A stretch of 51,036 bases of DNA from Betaproteobacteria bacterium (GCA_029884335.1 JAOUIA010000024.1:1-51036), one strand, 5' to 3'; counted from the stretch's first letter, positions 9,113-17,163 are shown. Notes: generated by a model not told the origin, from the letters alone. Numbers and translations are program-made.

Positions 9113-9856
9113 TCACATCGCCTTGAAGAGATGCGCGAACGTCCGCGACACCACGAGCTGCTCCGGCCGCCCCTTGAGAGAGATCACCGGCTGGTCGCGC
9201 CAGTCGCGCTCCACCTTGGCGATGGCGCGCAGGGCGACGATCGTGCTGCGGTGGATCTGCCAGAACGCCTCGGGATCGAGCTCGTCGTAGAGCTCCTTGA
9301 TCGGCTTGCGGATGAGCGCCTCGGCATCCGCGGTGACGACCTTCGTGTACTTGTCCTCCGACTGGAAGTAGAGGACGTCCTCGATGGGCACCATGCGCAT
9401 CGCGTTGCCGAGCGAGGCGCGGATCCACTTGAGGTGCGCGCCGCCGGGCTCGCGCGCGGCCAGCCGGGCGATGAGCGTCGCGAGGTCGGCGGGCGGCGCG
9501 GCGAGCCGCGCCTTGAGCCGCGCCACGACCTTGCCGATGCGCTCCGCCGACACCGGCTTCAGCAGGTAGTCGACCGCGCCTTCCTCGAAGGCGGCGACCG
9601 CGTACTCGTCGTAGGCGGTGACGAACACGACGTGCGCGCGGTCGCCTATCGCCCGCGCCACGTCGAGGCCGCTCATCACCGGCATGCGGATGTCGAGGAA
9701 CGCCACGTCGACCGGATCGGCGTCGAACATCGCGACCGCCTCCGCTCCGCTCGCGGCCTCGGCGGCGATGGCAAGCTCCGGCCACGCTTCGGCGAGCCGG
9801 CGCTTGAGCTGCTCGCGCAACAGCGGCTCGTCCTCGGCTATGAGCGCGCGGGACAC
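9113..9856 (-). CDS. LytTR-family response regulator
   Basis: A 247-residue two-domain regulator. The receiver domain has acidic residues AEDE (7-10), phospho-acceptor Asp55 (FLDIRMP), Thr80 (FVTAYDEYA) and Lys100 (YLLKPV). The C-terminal half is a LytTR DNA-binding domain, with phrases MVPIEDVLYFQSEDKYTKV, DELDPEAFWQIHRSTIV and LKGRPEQLVVSRTFAHLF. The GTG at 9856 is preferred: it follows the kinase stop by 7 bases, has a GAGGACGAG ribosome-binding stretch and starts directly at the receiver fold. An in-frame ATG at 9916 would add 20 arginine/serine-rich residues inside the kinase gene. It resembles AlgR/LytT-type regulators of beta- and gammaproteobacteria. The target genes are not visible. 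Confidence 0.93.
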   Translation of the reverse strand: MSRALIAEDEPLLREQLKRRLAEAWPELAIAAEAASGAEAVAMFDADPVDVAFLDIRMPVMSGLDVARAIGDRAHVVFVTAYDEYAVAAFEEGAVDYLLKPVSAERIGKVVARLKARLAAPPADLATLIARLAAREPGGAHLKWIRASLGNAMRMVPIEDVLYFQSEDKYTKVVTADAEALIRKPIKELYDELDPEAFWQIHRSTIVALRAIAKVERDWRDQPVISLKGRPEQLVVSRTFAHLFKAM

Positions 9857-9863
9857 CTCGTCC

Positions 9864-10943
9864 TCACCCCTGCTCGAACGGGATCGCGACGACGGCGCGC
9901 GTGCCGCCGGGCGCAACGTCGTCGATGACGAAACGGGCGCGCGCGCCGTACAGCGCCGCGAGGCGCTCGCGCAGGTTCGTGAGCCCCACGCCGTGGCCTT
10001 TCGTGGCGCCGCCGCTGCTGGCCGCCAAGCCGCGCCCGGTGTCGGTCACCGTCACCTCGACGCTCTCGCCGGCACGCCGCGCTGCGATCGACAGCCGCCC
10101 CCCCTCCGCGGAAGGCTCGAGGCCGTGCTTGATCGCGTTCTCGACCAGCGAGACCAGCATGTTCGGCGGGAACGGGTGCGCGCGCAGGTCCGCGGGGATG
10201 TCGACGTCGAACGCGAGCCGCGGTCCCATGCGGATGGCGAGGATCTCGAGGTAGGCCTTCGCGAGGTCGGTCTCGCGCCCGATCGTGGTCAGGCTGGCGC
10301 GCAGGTCCGGCAGCGCGGCGCGCAAGTACTCGATCAGGTGCCCGAGCAGCTTGCCGGCGCGCGGCGGGTCGGTCTCGGTGAGGAACTGCACCGAGGCCAA
10401 CGTGTTGAAGAGGAAGTGCGGCTCGATCTGTGCCTGCATGAGCTTGAGCTCCGCCTCGACGGCCTGCCTCGCGAGCAGGTTCCGCTCGGCCTCGGCGCGC
10501 AGCATCGCGGCGCGCGCCCGCGCTTCGCGCTCGCGCAGCAGGAAGAACAGGCTCACCATCAGGCCGAGGAAGAACGACGAGAAGAAGTTCCCCATGAACG
10601 AGCGCCAGCGCGTCGTCACGTGGGCGAGGTCGTACTGCTTGACGAGCACGATCAGCACCAGCGCGATGGCGCTGCCGACCGCCACGGCCGCGATGAGGCG
10701 CCAGATCGGGTTCGACCTGTCCCACGGTGCGGCGACATTGACGCAATACGCGATGGCGAAGCCCGATATCTGCACCGAGACGAACGGATGCCAGAACGGG
10801 CGCGGATCCTCGACCCAGATCAGCAGCGCGATCGCGGTGTTCAGCGCCGCGATCAGCATGAAGATGGAAGGCTTGGCGCGCAGACCGCGTCGGATGGCCT
10901 TCGGCCAGGACTCGGGCGGCAGCGCGGCCGCTGTGGCACTCAT
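9864..10943 (-). CDS. LytS/AlgZ-type sensor histidine kinase
   Basis: A membrane sensor kinase of 359 residues with four hydrophobic segments (about 27-44, 53-70, 83-101, 117-136) and no large periplasmic domain. Then come a short coiled-coil-like linker, the His_kinase domain with phospho-acceptor His176 in QIEPHFLFNTL, and an ATPase domain with NMLVSLVENAIKHGLEP and DTGRGL. This is the PF06580 class that pairs with LytTR regulators, and the regulator gene follows 7 bases later. The ATG at 10943 (MSATAAALPPESWP) is chosen over an upstream in-frame ATG at 10991. The short membrane part suggests it senses the membrane or a partner protein such as the downstream transporter; this is inference. 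Confidence 0.92.
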   Translation of the reverse strand: MSATAAALPPESWPKAIRRGLRAKPSIFMLIAALNTAIALLIWVEDPRPFWHPFVSVQISGFAIAYCVNVAAPWDRSNPIWRLIAAVAVGSAIALVLIVLVKQYDLAHVTTRWRSFMGNFFSSFFLGLMVSLFFLLREREARARAAMLRAEAERNLLARQAVEAELKLMQAQIEPHFLFNTLASVQFLTETDPPRAGKLLGHLIEYLRAALPDLRASLTTIGRETDLAKAYLEILAIRMGPRLAFDVDIPADLRAHPFPPNMLVSLVENAIKHGLEPSAEGGRLSIAARRAGESVEVTVTDTGRGLAASSGGATKGHGVGLTNLRERLAALYGARARFVIDDVAPGGTRAVVAIPFEQG

Positions 10944-11061
10944 GACCCGGATTCTAGGGAACTGGCGGGCGGCGCCAGGGCTTCGCGACAAGGCGCAGCG
11001 AGTTCGGACAGGCCGCAGCGGGACGGCGCCGGACGCAACTCCGGGATCGGCATCCGGCCCC

Positions 11062-12255
11062 TTATAGGCGCCGTGCGAAGGCGGCGATCCGGTCGATCCC
11101 CTCCGCGCACTCGGCCTCGTCGGCCACCAGGGCGATGCGGATCCGCCCGCGCCCGGGATTGCCGCGCGGCGTCTCGCGGGCGAAGTAGCTGCCCGGCAGG
11201 ACCGCCACGCCTTCCTCGGCGTGGAGGCGCCGGGCGAACTCGGCGTCGTCGATCGGCGTGGCCGCCCACAGATAGAACGAGGCCTCGGGCATGTCGCAGG
11301 GCAGCACCGACGCCAGCCGCGGCTGCAGCGCGGCGAACTTGGCGGCGTAGCGCCGCCGGTTCTCCACGACGTGCGCCTCGTCGTTCCAGGCGGCGATGCT
11401 GGCGTTCGCGACCGCGGGCGACATCGCCGAGCCGTGGTAGGTGCGGTAGAGCAGGAACGCCCTGACCAGCGCGGCGTCGCCGGCCACGTAGCCGGAGCGC
11501 AGCCCGGGCGCGTTGGAGCGCTTCGACAGGCTGCCGAAGACGAGGACGCTGCGGTAGTCGTCGCGCCCGTCGGCGCGCGCGGCGGCGAGCGCCGACAGCG
11601 GCGGGTGCGCCTCGTCGGGGTAGATCTCCGAGTAGCACTCGTCGGAGGCGATGACGAAGCCGTGCCGGTCGGCCAGCGCGAAGAGCGCGCTCCACTCGGC
11701 TTGCCGCAGCACGCGTCCGGTCGGGTTGTCTGGCGAGCAGACGTAGAGGAGCTGCGTGCGCGCCCACACCTCGTCCGGCACCGCCTCCCACTCGAGCGCG
11801 AAGCCGCGCGCGGCCACCATGTTCACGCAGTGCGTGCCGGCGCCGGCGAGCAGCGCGGCGCCCTCGTAGATCTGGTAGAACGGGTTCGGCGTGACGACGG
11901 TCGCGCCCGGCCGGCTCGCGTCCACGACGGTCTGCGCGAACGCGAACAGCGCCTCGCGGCTGCCGAGCACCGGCAGGACCTGCGCCGCGGGGTCGAGCGC
12001 CGGCAGCGCGTGGCGTCGGGAGAGCCACGCTGCGATCGCCTCGCGCAGCGCGAGCGGGCCGATCGTCATGGGATAATTCGCGAGCCCTGCGCCGCCGGCG
12101 GCGAGCGCGTCGAGCACGAGCTGCGGCGTCGGATGCTTCGGCTCGCCGATCGACAGCGATATCGCGCGCCGCGACGGATCCGGCGGGCTGCCGGCGAACA
12201 GCGCGCGCAAGCGCTCGAACGGGTACGGCTGCAGCAGGCCGAGGCGGGGATTCAT
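11062..12255 (-). CDS. dapC: Succinyldiaminopimelate transaminase (class I/II aminotransferase)
   Basis: A PLP enzyme of 397 residues, placed in the DapC branch by its N-terminus (MNPRLGLLQPYPFERLRALF) and SLSIGEPKHPTP phrase. The PLP lysine is Lys245 in GSLSKRSNAPGLRSG. YVCSPDNPTG binds the cofactor ring, and GRGRIRIALV near the C-terminus carries the carboxylate-binding Arg. It would convert N-succinyl-2-amino-6-ketopimelate with glutamate. dapD, the preceding pathway step, is on the same strand 3 kb downstream. A TATAAT hexamer sits 27 bases upstream of the start. AlaT-like or other class I transaminases are the alternatives, but phrasing and context fit DapC. Confidence 0.88.
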   Translation of the reverse strand: MNPRLGLLQPYPFERLRALFAGSPPDPSRRAISLSIGEPKHPTPQLVLDALAAGGAGLANYPMTIGPLALREAIAAWLSRRHALPALDPAAQVLPVLGSREALFAFAQTVVDASRPGATVVTPNPFYQIYEGAALLAGAGTHCVNMVAARGFALEWEAVPDEVWARTQLLYVCSPDNPTGRVLRQAEWSALFALADRHGFVIASDECYSEIYPDEAHPPLSALAAARADGRDDYRSVLVFGSLSKRSNAPGLRSGYVAGDAALVRAFLLYRTYHGSAMSPAVANASIAAWNDEAHVVENRRRYAAKFAALQPRLASVLPCDMPEASFYLWAATPIDDAEFARRLHAEEGVAVLPGSYFARETPRGNPGRGRIRIALVADEAECAEGIDRIAAFARRL

Positions 12256-12281
12256 GGAGATGGCGGCTCGAGCGACGGCGG

Positions 12282-12287
12282 ATTATA
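12282..12287 (-). promoter_or_regulatory. Perfect -10 hexamer for dapC
   Basis: Reading the minus strand, TATAAT ends 26 bases before the dapC ATG. No matching -35 box is seen, because the upstream DNA is occupied by a dispersed GC-rich repeat (12296-12335). Transcription would start near 12275. It could serve the whole minus-strand run down to glnD. Confidence 0.5.
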
Positions 12288-12295
12288 TCGGCGGG

Positions 12296-12335
12296 CCCTC
12301 GCCCCCGGCCCCTCTTCCGGCTGGCGCCGGGCGCG
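12296..12335. repeat. Copy of a dispersed GC-rich repeat
   Basis: This stretch matches the left arm of the repeat at 45124 almost base for base. CCCTCGCCCCCGGCCCCTCT here corresponds to CCCTCACCCCCAACCCCTCT there, and both continue with CCGGCT..CGCC.GG. It sits between dapC and the gspC-like gene, directly behind the dapC -10 box. It looks like a partial copy without the second arm. Confidence 0.6.
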
Positions 12336-12375
12336 GGGAGCAAGGCGAGAGCGGCGTGGCCGCCTTGGAGAGACG

Positions 12376-13143
12376 TTGAAGACGCTTGCCAATCTCGTCG
12401 CCGTTGCAGCGTTGGCCGCGGTCATCGCGTTCTGGGGTTGGCGCTGGCTCGGGCCGTCGCCGGAGCCGATCGTGCGCAAGCCGGTGGACGACGTCGCCGC
12501 GGCGCTTGGCGTGTCGCCACCCTTCGGTGCATCGCAGACCCCTGCAGCTGGAGTGCCGGCAGTTTCGCCGACTCCGGCGGCCGGCGAGGTGCGTGTGCTG
12601 GGCGTGCTCGCAGAAGCCGACGGCCGCGGCCGCGCGTTGCTCCGCTTCCCCGACGGGAGCGCGCGACTCGCAGCGGTGGGCGAGGCGCTGGGTGCTGCCG
12701 GCACGCTCGCGGCTGTGCACCCGGATGGCGTGACCTTGCGCGGCGCGACCGGGGAGCGCCGGATTCCGTTGCGCCAGCCCGCCGCGGCGCAGCCGCTGGC
12801 GCCGGCCGCCTCCTGCGTTCCCGCGGGCTACCGCGGGCCGGTCGTGCGTCTCAACGCGGAACTCGTCGCCGGCATGATCCAGCAGCCGCACAGCCTGGGT
12901 GCGATCGTCGAGGCGAAGGACGGCGCGCTGGTCCTGCGGGACGATTCCGGATTCGGCGGCATGCTGGGCCTGCGCAAGGGGGACCGCATGACGCAGGCGA
13001 ACGGCATCGCGCTGCGCGCTCCCGAGGACCTGGTCGTGGCGCTGCTGCGCCCGCTCGCCGCGAACCAGCCCGTCCGCGTCGCCGGCCTGCGCGGCAGCGA
13101 GCGGCAGGAACTCCTGCTGGTGAACGCGGCCGCGTGCCGCTAG
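12376..13143 (+). CDS. GspC-like type II secretion inner-membrane protein with C-terminal PDZ domain
   Basis: A 255-residue protein. One N-terminal membrane helix (about residues 3-20) is followed by a Pro/Ala-rich linker. A small beta domain resembling the T2SS C homology region (VRVLGVLAEADGRGRALLRF and GEALGAAGTLAAVHPDGVTL) comes next. A C-terminal PDZ-like domain (about 160-250; FGGMLGLRKGDRMTQANGIA) closes it. In T2SS, GspC links the GspD secretin to the inner-membrane platform. No other gsp gene is in the window, so it is an orphan here; the machinery may be elsewhere. The TTG at 12376 is chosen because a GGAG box lies 5 bases upstream and the frame then opens with the membrane helix. 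Its stop abuts the gph stop within TAGCTA. Confidence 0.72.
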   Translation: MKTLANLVAVAALAAVIAFWGWRWLGPSPEPIVRKPVDDVAAALGVSPPFGASQTPAAGVPAVSPTPAAGEVRVLGVLAEADGRGRALLRFPDGSARLAAVGEALGAAGTLAAVHPDGVTLRGATGERRIPLRQPAAAQPLAPAASCVPAGYRGPVVRLNAELVAGMIQQPHSLGAIVEAKDGALVLRDDSGFGGMLGLRKGDRMTQANGIALRAPEDLVVALLRPLAANQPVRVAGLRGSERQELLLVNAAACR

Positions 13144-13836
13144 CTAGCGCGAAGCGGCCGAGGGCAGCCAGTCGAGCAGGCGAATCGGCGCGTCGGCGCC
13201 GCCCGTAGCGGGCCAGCGCTCGTGCGGCTCGCCGTTGCCCATGTAGCCCCAGCGCGCGACCAGCGTGGCCATTCCCGCGGCGTTGCCGGCCACGATGTCG
13301 CGCAGGTCGTCGCCGACGTACACGCAGCGGCTTGGCGCGACCCCTAACTCGGCCGCCGCGTGGCGCAGCGGCGCGGGGTGCGGCTTCGGATGCGGCGTGG
13401 TGTCGCCGGAGACGATGGAGCGCGCACGCGTGTCGAGCCCCAGCGCCGCGACGACCGGCGCCGTGAAGCGGGCGGCCTTGTTGGTGACGATGCCCCACGG
13501 CAGGCTCCGCGCATCCAGCGCTTCGAGCAGGTCGGCCACGCCCTCGAACAGCGTCGTCGTCTCGGCGAGGCAGCGCTCGTAGTGGGCGAGGAACGCCTCG
13601 CGCAGCGCGCCGAACGAGGGGTCGTCGGGGCCGATCCCGAGCCCGGCCTGCAGCATGCCGCGCGCGCCTGCCGACGCGTGCGCGCGCAGGCTGGCGGGAG
13701 GCACGCCCGGCAGCCCGCGGTCGCGTCGGACGCGATTGAGCGCGCCGGCGAGGTCGCCGGCGGTGTCCGCGAGCGTGCCGTCGAGGTCGAACAGCACGGC
13801 CGCGACGTCGAGCGGCCGCGCGCCCTGGTCACCCAT
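13144..13836 (-). CDS. gph: HAD-family phosphatase: phosphoglycolate phosphatase or MurNAc-6-phosphate phosphatase (MupP)
   Basis: A 230-residue HAD hydrolase with FDLDGTL (Asp17 nucleophile, Asp19), a helical cap, VTNK (motif II), the Lys of HPKPHPAPL (motif III) and YVGDDLRDI (motif IV). It is usually annotated Gph. The order mtaD-ubiG-phosphatase next to gyrA matches what I recall of Pseudomonas, where the phosphatase is MupP, acting on N-acetylmuramate 6-phosphate in peptidoglycan recycling. The two functions cannot be separated by eye. The ATG at 13836 overlaps the ubiG stop by 8 bases, so translation is coupled. An earlier in-frame ATG at 13854 lies further inside ubiG. Confidence 0.85.
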   Translation of the reverse strand: MGDQGARPLDVAAVLFDLDGTLADTAGDLAGALNRVRRDRGLPGVPPASLRAHASAGARGMLQAGLGIGPDDPSFGALREAFLAHYERCLAETTTLFEGVADLLEALDARSLPWGIVTNKAARFTAPVVAALGLDTRARSIVSGDTTPHPKPHPAPLRHAAAELGVAPSRCVYVGDDLRDIVAGNAAGMATLVARWGYMGNGEPHERWPATGGADAPIRLLDWLPSAASR

Positions 13837-14563
13837 GCCGGCGGAACGCCGCAAAGTAGTTCACGTCGGTGTCGCCGCGCGCGAGCGCGAACGTCTTCGC
13901 GAACGGGTTGTAGACGAGACCTGTCGTGTCGACCAGCTCGAGCCCCGCTCGCCTCGCGTGACCGACGAGCTCGGAGGGCCGGACGAAGCGCGACCAGTCG
14001 TGCGTACCCCGGGGAAGCATGCCCAGCACGTACTCGGCGCCGAGGATGGCGAAGAGATAGGACTTCGGGTTGCGGTTGATCGTCGAGAACGCGACCGTCC
14101 CGCCGGGCTTCGCGAGCGCCGCGCAGGCAGCCACCGTCGAGGCGGGGTCCGGCACGTGCTCGATCATCTCCATGCAGCAGACGACGTCGAATGCGCCGGG
14201 CGACTCGCGCGCGAGGTCCTCGGCGGCGACGCAGCGGTAGTTCGCGCTGGTGCCCGATTCCAGCCTGTGCAGCTTCGCGACGCCGAGCGCCTTCTCGCCC
14301 AGGTCGATGCCGAGCACGTCGGCGCCGCGCGCGGCGAGCGACTCCGCGAGGATGCCGCCGCCGCAGCCGACGTCGACGATGCGCTTGCCGGCAAGCGCGC
14401 CGGCGACGCCTTCGATCCACGCGACGCGCAGCGGGTTGATCCTGTGCAGCGTCCCGAACATCGCGTGCTCGGGATCCCACCAGTGGTGGGCGAGCGCGCC
14501 GAACTTCGCCAGTTCCGCGGGATCGGCGTTGCGTGCGTGCGTATCGGCGGCCGGGGAGGTCAT
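13829..14563 (-). CDS. ubiG: Ubiquinone biosynthesis O-methyltransferase
   Basis: SAM-dependent methyltransferase of 244 residues that carries out both O-methylations in ubiquinone synthesis. Family phrases include [24 protein letters not shown], the SAM loop [12 protein letters not shown] (63-74), [26 protein letters not shown], and [15 protein letters not shown]. It starts four bases inside the end of mtaD (ATGA) and ends 8 bases inside the phosphatase gene, so the three genes form a tight unit. The open frame upstream of its ATG is a shadow of mtaD. Confidence 0.96.
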   Translation of the reverse strand: MTSPAADTHARNADPAELAKFGALAHHWWDPEHAMFGTLHRINPLRVAWIEGVAGALAGKRIVDVGCGGGILAESLAARGADVLGIDLGEKALGVAKLHRLESGTSANYRCVAAEDLARESPGAFDVVCCMEMIEHVPDPASTVAACAALAKPGGTVAFSTINRNPKSYLFAILGAEYVLGMLPRGTHDWSRFVRPSELVGHARRAGLELVDTTGLVYNPFAKTFALARGDTDVNYFAAFRRHG

Positions 14564-15876
14564 CGCAGTCGCTGTTGCCAGAGGCGCGCGCGGGCGGCGA
14601 GCGCGGGGACGTCGACCCTCGTCGGCGTCCGCTCGCGCACCACGCGCTCGCCGGCCACCCACACGTCGGTGACGCGCTCGCGCGACGCGACGTGGACGAG
14701 GTGCGACACGGGATCGTACACCGGCGCGTCGTCGATCTCGCCCATGTCCACCGCGACGACGTCCGCCTGCTTGCCGGGCTCCAGGCTGCCGATCGCGTCG
14801 CCCATCGAGAGCGCCATCGCACCGCCCAGCGTCGCCATGCGCAGCACCGTAGCCGCCGGCAGCGCGGAAGCGTCGCCGCCGGAGACCTTCGCGAGCAGCG
14901 CGGCGAGGCGCATCTCGGAGAACAGGTCGAGGCGATTGTTCGAGGCGGCGCCATCGGTGCCAAGCGCGACGTTGACGCCGCGCGACATGAGGTCGACCAC
15001 CGGGGCCACGCCGCTGGCGAGCTTCATGTTCGACGCCGGGCAGTGCGCGACGCTGCAGCCGTGGCGGACGAGCAGCTCGCGGTCCCCGGGGCCTAGGTGC
15101 ACGGCGTGGATGGCGAGGAACCCGGGGCCGGTGGCGCCGAGGCGGTCGAGGCGCGCCAGTTCGCTCTCGCCGTACTTCGCCATCGCATCGTCCAGCTCCG
15201 CGCGGGTCTCCTGCAGGTGCGTCTGGATCGCGAGGTCGAGCTGGCGCGCGTAGGTGACGATCTTCGCGAACGCGGCGTCGCCGACCGTGTAGGGCGCGTG
15301 CGGCGCGAGCATCCAGCCCAGGCGGGGCAGGTGCCGGAAGCGGTCGCGCGCGTCGAGCCCGAGGCGAAGGTAGGCGTCGGCGTCGCTCGCATACGGCGTG
15401 GGGAAGTCGAGCACCGGCAGGCCGATCACCGCGCGCAGGCCAGCGGCGTCGTAGGCGTGCGCGGCGGCGTCCGGGTAGAAGTACATGTCGCTGCAGCAGG
15501 TGATCCCGCCGCGGAGCATCTCGACCGCGCCGAGCGTGACGCCGTCGTGGATGAACTCGGGCGTGACGAACTTCGCCTCGCGCGGCCAGATGTGGTCCTT
15601 CAGCCACGCGTCGAGCGGGACGTCGTCGGCGATCCCCCGCAGCAGGGTCATCGCGGTGTGCGTGTGCGCGTTGACGAGCCCGGGGATCAGCGCGTGGCGC
15701 TCGAGCGCGATGGACTCGCGCGGCGCGTAGTCCCGCGCGGCGGCTTCCTGGGTGGCGAGCGCGACGATCCTGCCGTCGTCGACGAGCAGCACGCCGTCGG
15801 CGAGCACGCGCTGCGGCTCGACGGGCACGATCCAGCGCGCGGAGATCGCGAGGTCGACGGGGCGGGGCGGGGTCAT
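14560..15876 (-). CDS. mtaD: 5-methylthioadenosine/S-adenosylhomocysteine deaminase (TRZ/ATZ amidohydrolase)
   Basis: Zinc amidohydrolase of 438 residues that would deaminate methylthioadenosine (and possibly S-adenosylhomocysteine) to the inosine form. Metal and catalytic motifs: [13 protein letters not shown] (His71, His73), [19 protein letters not shown] and [10 protein letters not shown] (late Asp). The N-terminal [13 protein letters not shown] and C-terminal [15 protein letters not shown] flank the barrel as in the family. The ATG at 15876 gives [11 protein letters not shown]. The product fits the substrate of the MtiP-like phosphorylase at 200-958. It is the first gene of the mtaD-ubiG-gph unit. 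A general aminohydrolase role is possible, but the pairing supports the deaminase call. Confidence 0.9.
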   Translation of the reverse strand: MTPPRPVDLAISARWIVPVEPQRVLADGVLLVDDGRIVALATQEAAARDYAPRESIALERHALIPGLVNAHTHTAMTLLRGIADDVPLDAWLKDHIWPREAKFVTPEFIHDGVTLGAVEMLRGGITCCSDMYFYPDAAAHAYDAAGLRAVIGLPVLDFPTPYASDADAYLRLGLDARDRFRHLPRLGWMLAPHAPYTVGDAAFAKIVTYARQLDLAIQTHLQETRAELDDAMAKYGESELARLDRLGATGPGFLAIHAVHLGPGDRELLVRHGCSVAHCPASNMKLASGVAPVVDLMSRGVNVALGTDGAASNNRLDLFSEMRLAALLAKVSGGDASALPAATVLRMATLGGAMALSMGDAIGSLEPGKQADVVAVDMGEIDDAPVYDPVSHLVHVASRERVTDVWVAGERVVRERTPTRVDVPALAARARLWQQRLR

Positions 15877-15998
15877 GGCGTTGGAGTCAGATCCGGCGCA
15901 TCCGGTGACGCAGCCGACCGGACGTGACGGCACCGACCCCGTCCTTGCTGCCTTCGGTCGGGCCGCACGCTGATTGTGAAGGATCTGGCTCCGGGAAT

Positions 15999-16028
15999 GA
16001 AAAAGCCCCGCGCGAGGCGGGGCCTTTT
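15999..16028 (-). terminator. Intrinsic terminator downstream of ompA
   Basis: On the minus strand, a GGCCCCGC...GCGGGGC stem is followed by five T residues, 16 bases after the ompA stop. The top strand reads AAAAAGCCCCGC...GCGGGGCC followed by TTTT, so it could work in both directions. Confidence 0.85.
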
Positions 16029-16044
16029 CGTGGAGCGGGAAGCG

Positions 16045-16839
16045 CTACTTCGCGACGACCGCTTCGCCCTTGACTTCGACTTCGACGCGGCGGTTCGGCT
16101 GCAGGCAGGCGATCAGCTCCTTCAGGTTCTTCTGCGTGCAGCTGACGCCCGGGACCGGCTGGGTCTTGCCCATGCCCAGCGTCTCGATCTTGTCCTTCGG
16201 CACGCCCTTGCTGACCAGGTAGTCGCGCACGGCATCGGCGCGGCGCTCGGACAGCTTCTGGTTGTACTGCTGCGTGCCGAGGCGGTCGGTGTGGCCGGTG
16301 ACCAGCACGAGCTCGAGCTTCTGCACCTGCGGCAGCTTGGCGATGATCTCGGCGTCGATCGCGGCGCGGCCTTCCGGACGCAGCACGGCCTTGTCGAAAT
16401 CGAACAGCGCCTTCGAGGCCAGCGTGATCTTCTGCACGGCAGGAGCGGCGGGCTTCGGCGCGGGCGCCGGAGCGGGCGCCGGAGCGGGCGCGGGGGCCGG
16501 CTTCGCGGCGGGAGCAGGCGCAGGAGCAGGCGCGGGGGCCGGAGCGGGCTTCGGCACGAGGTCCGGATCGCACTGCGCGATGGCCATGGCCGGCGACCAG
16601 TAGCCGGTGCGGTAGCAGAGGTTGCCGGCCAGGCCGCGCGCGCCGTTGAACTGGGCGCTCTTCACGACGTTGTTGTCCGGCGTGCCGGTGGCGGACAGCC
16701 AGTAGGCGCAGTTCTTCGTGTCGCATCCGGCCACGCCGGCGACATACCCGGATGTGGCGGGCGCTTGGGCAGCGACGCTTCCGGCGACAGCGGCGGCGAA
16801 CGCGCCCACGAGAGCACCGGACAGAAGACGTCGAGTCAT
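16045..16839 (-). CDS. OmpA-family outer membrane protein with Ala/Pro-repeat linker
   Basis: A 264-residue envelope protein with a signal peptide (MTRRLLSGALVGAFAAAVAG...), then a small N-terminal region with paired cysteines (GCDTKNC and the Cys of NLCYRTG). A long Ala-Pro linker (about residues 97-131) leads to a C-terminal OmpA peptidoglycan-binding domain (FDFDKAVLRPEGR, VTGHTDRLGTQQYNQKLSERRADAV). The N-terminal part is too short for an eight-strand barrel, so it probably ties a small surface or periplasmic module to peptidoglycan. The ATG at 16839 has a GGGGTGAAAC leader as ribosome-binding site; an upstream ATG at 16872 would spoil the signal peptide. It is transcribed away from gyrA and ends in a clear terminator. 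Confidence 0.9.
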   Translation of the reverse strand: MTRRLLSGALVGAFAAAVAGSVAAQAPATSGYVAGVAGCDTKNCAYWLSATGTPDNNVVKSAQFNGARGLAGNLCYRTGYWSPAMAIAQCDPDLVPKPAPAPAPAPAPAPAAKPAPAPAPAPAPAPAPKPAAPAVQKITLASKALFDFDKAVLRPEGRAAIDAEIIAKLPQVQKLELVLVTGHTDRLGTQQYNQKLSERRADAVRDYLVSKGVPKDKIETLGMGKTQPVPGVSCTQKNLKELIACLQPNRRVEVEVKGEAVVAK

Positions 16840-16949
16840 TGTTTCACCCCTTTGGCTTTGGTTTTCGATCAAGGTTCCTGCAACCGAACTTCACGGGCGC
16901 GCCGCGCAGATAAATGCCTGACGCGCCGAATCCTTTCGTCCCGTTTTTG

Positions 16950-16958
16950 AATATAGCA
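16950..16958 (-). promoter_or_regulatory. Extended -10 promoter for the OmpA-like gene
   Basis: The minus strand reads TGCTATATT, an extended -10 element, in the 378-base divergent gap between the OmpA-like gene and gyrA. Transcription would begin near 16943, giving a leader of about 104 bases. No good -35 box at standard spacing was seen, which is tolerable for an extended -10 promoter. Confidence 0.5.
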
Positions 16959-17037
16959 CAGGGTTCCCACCCCAACCCACGGCGCGCCGGCGCCGGACGA
17001 GCGTTCGCGGCGCGACTGTCGCGGCAATACAACGCCG

Positions 17038-17046
17038 TGCTAAAAT
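17038..17046 (+). promoter_or_regulatory. Extended -10 promoter of the gyrA leader transcript
   Basis: TGCTAAAAT is an extended -10 element. The expected start is near 17053, about 165 bases before the gyrA ATG. It is the only promoter-like motif seen on the plus strand of this gap, and everything between the terminator at 17162 and the ATG is GC-rich without a -10 box. Confidence 0.55.
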
Positions 17047-17052
17047 GTTGCA

Positions 17053-17163
17053 TTTTCAAGGCTCTCCGGCGCTTTCCGGGGAGCTGCCCGGTTGCCGGGG
17101 GCTCGCCCAAAGCGCACGAACGCGGGCGTCCCGGCGATTTGCGCGCCGGGACGCCCATTTTTC
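17053..17163 (+). ncRNA. Putative structured leader RNA or small RNA ending in a terminator before gyrA
   Basis: From the predicted start to the terminator the transcript would be about 110 nucleotides. It folds by eye into three hairpins: 17061-17084 (9-bp stem GCTCTCCGG/CCGGGGAGC, one wobble), 17087-17099 (CCCGG-TTG-CCGGG) and the terminator stem 17124-17156. A promoter, compact stem-loops and a strong terminator ending 55 bases before gyrA describe either an attenuator that regulates gyrA or an independent small RNA. I cannot assign it to a known RNA family from memory. No credible leader peptide was found in it. Confidence 0.5.
17124..17162 (+). terminator. Strong intrinsic terminator inside the gyrA leader
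   Basis: A perfect 13-bp stem, GGGCGTCCCGGCG (17124-17136) with CGCCGGGACGCCC (17144-17156), encloses a 7-base loop and is followed by ATTTTT. It lies between the only visible promoter and the gyrA start codon, so gyrA transcription from that promoter must pass it. Confidence 0.85.

Noticed and set aside
9113-9916. ATG at 9916 as start of the response regulator
   Set aside because: It would add 20 Arg/Ser-rich residues inside the kinase gene; the GTG at 9856 has a ribosome-binding stretch and begins at the receiver fold.
15890-15975. Possible 4.5S signal-recognition-particle RNA
   Set aside because: The AGGCAGCAAGG stretch on the minus strand only superficially resembles the GGAAGGAAGCAGC core; the required loop and flanking stem do not match.
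16440-16560. GC-rich direct repeats that look like a minisatellite
   Set aside because: They encode the Ala-Pro linker of the OmpA-like protein in frame, so the coding explanation is sufficient.
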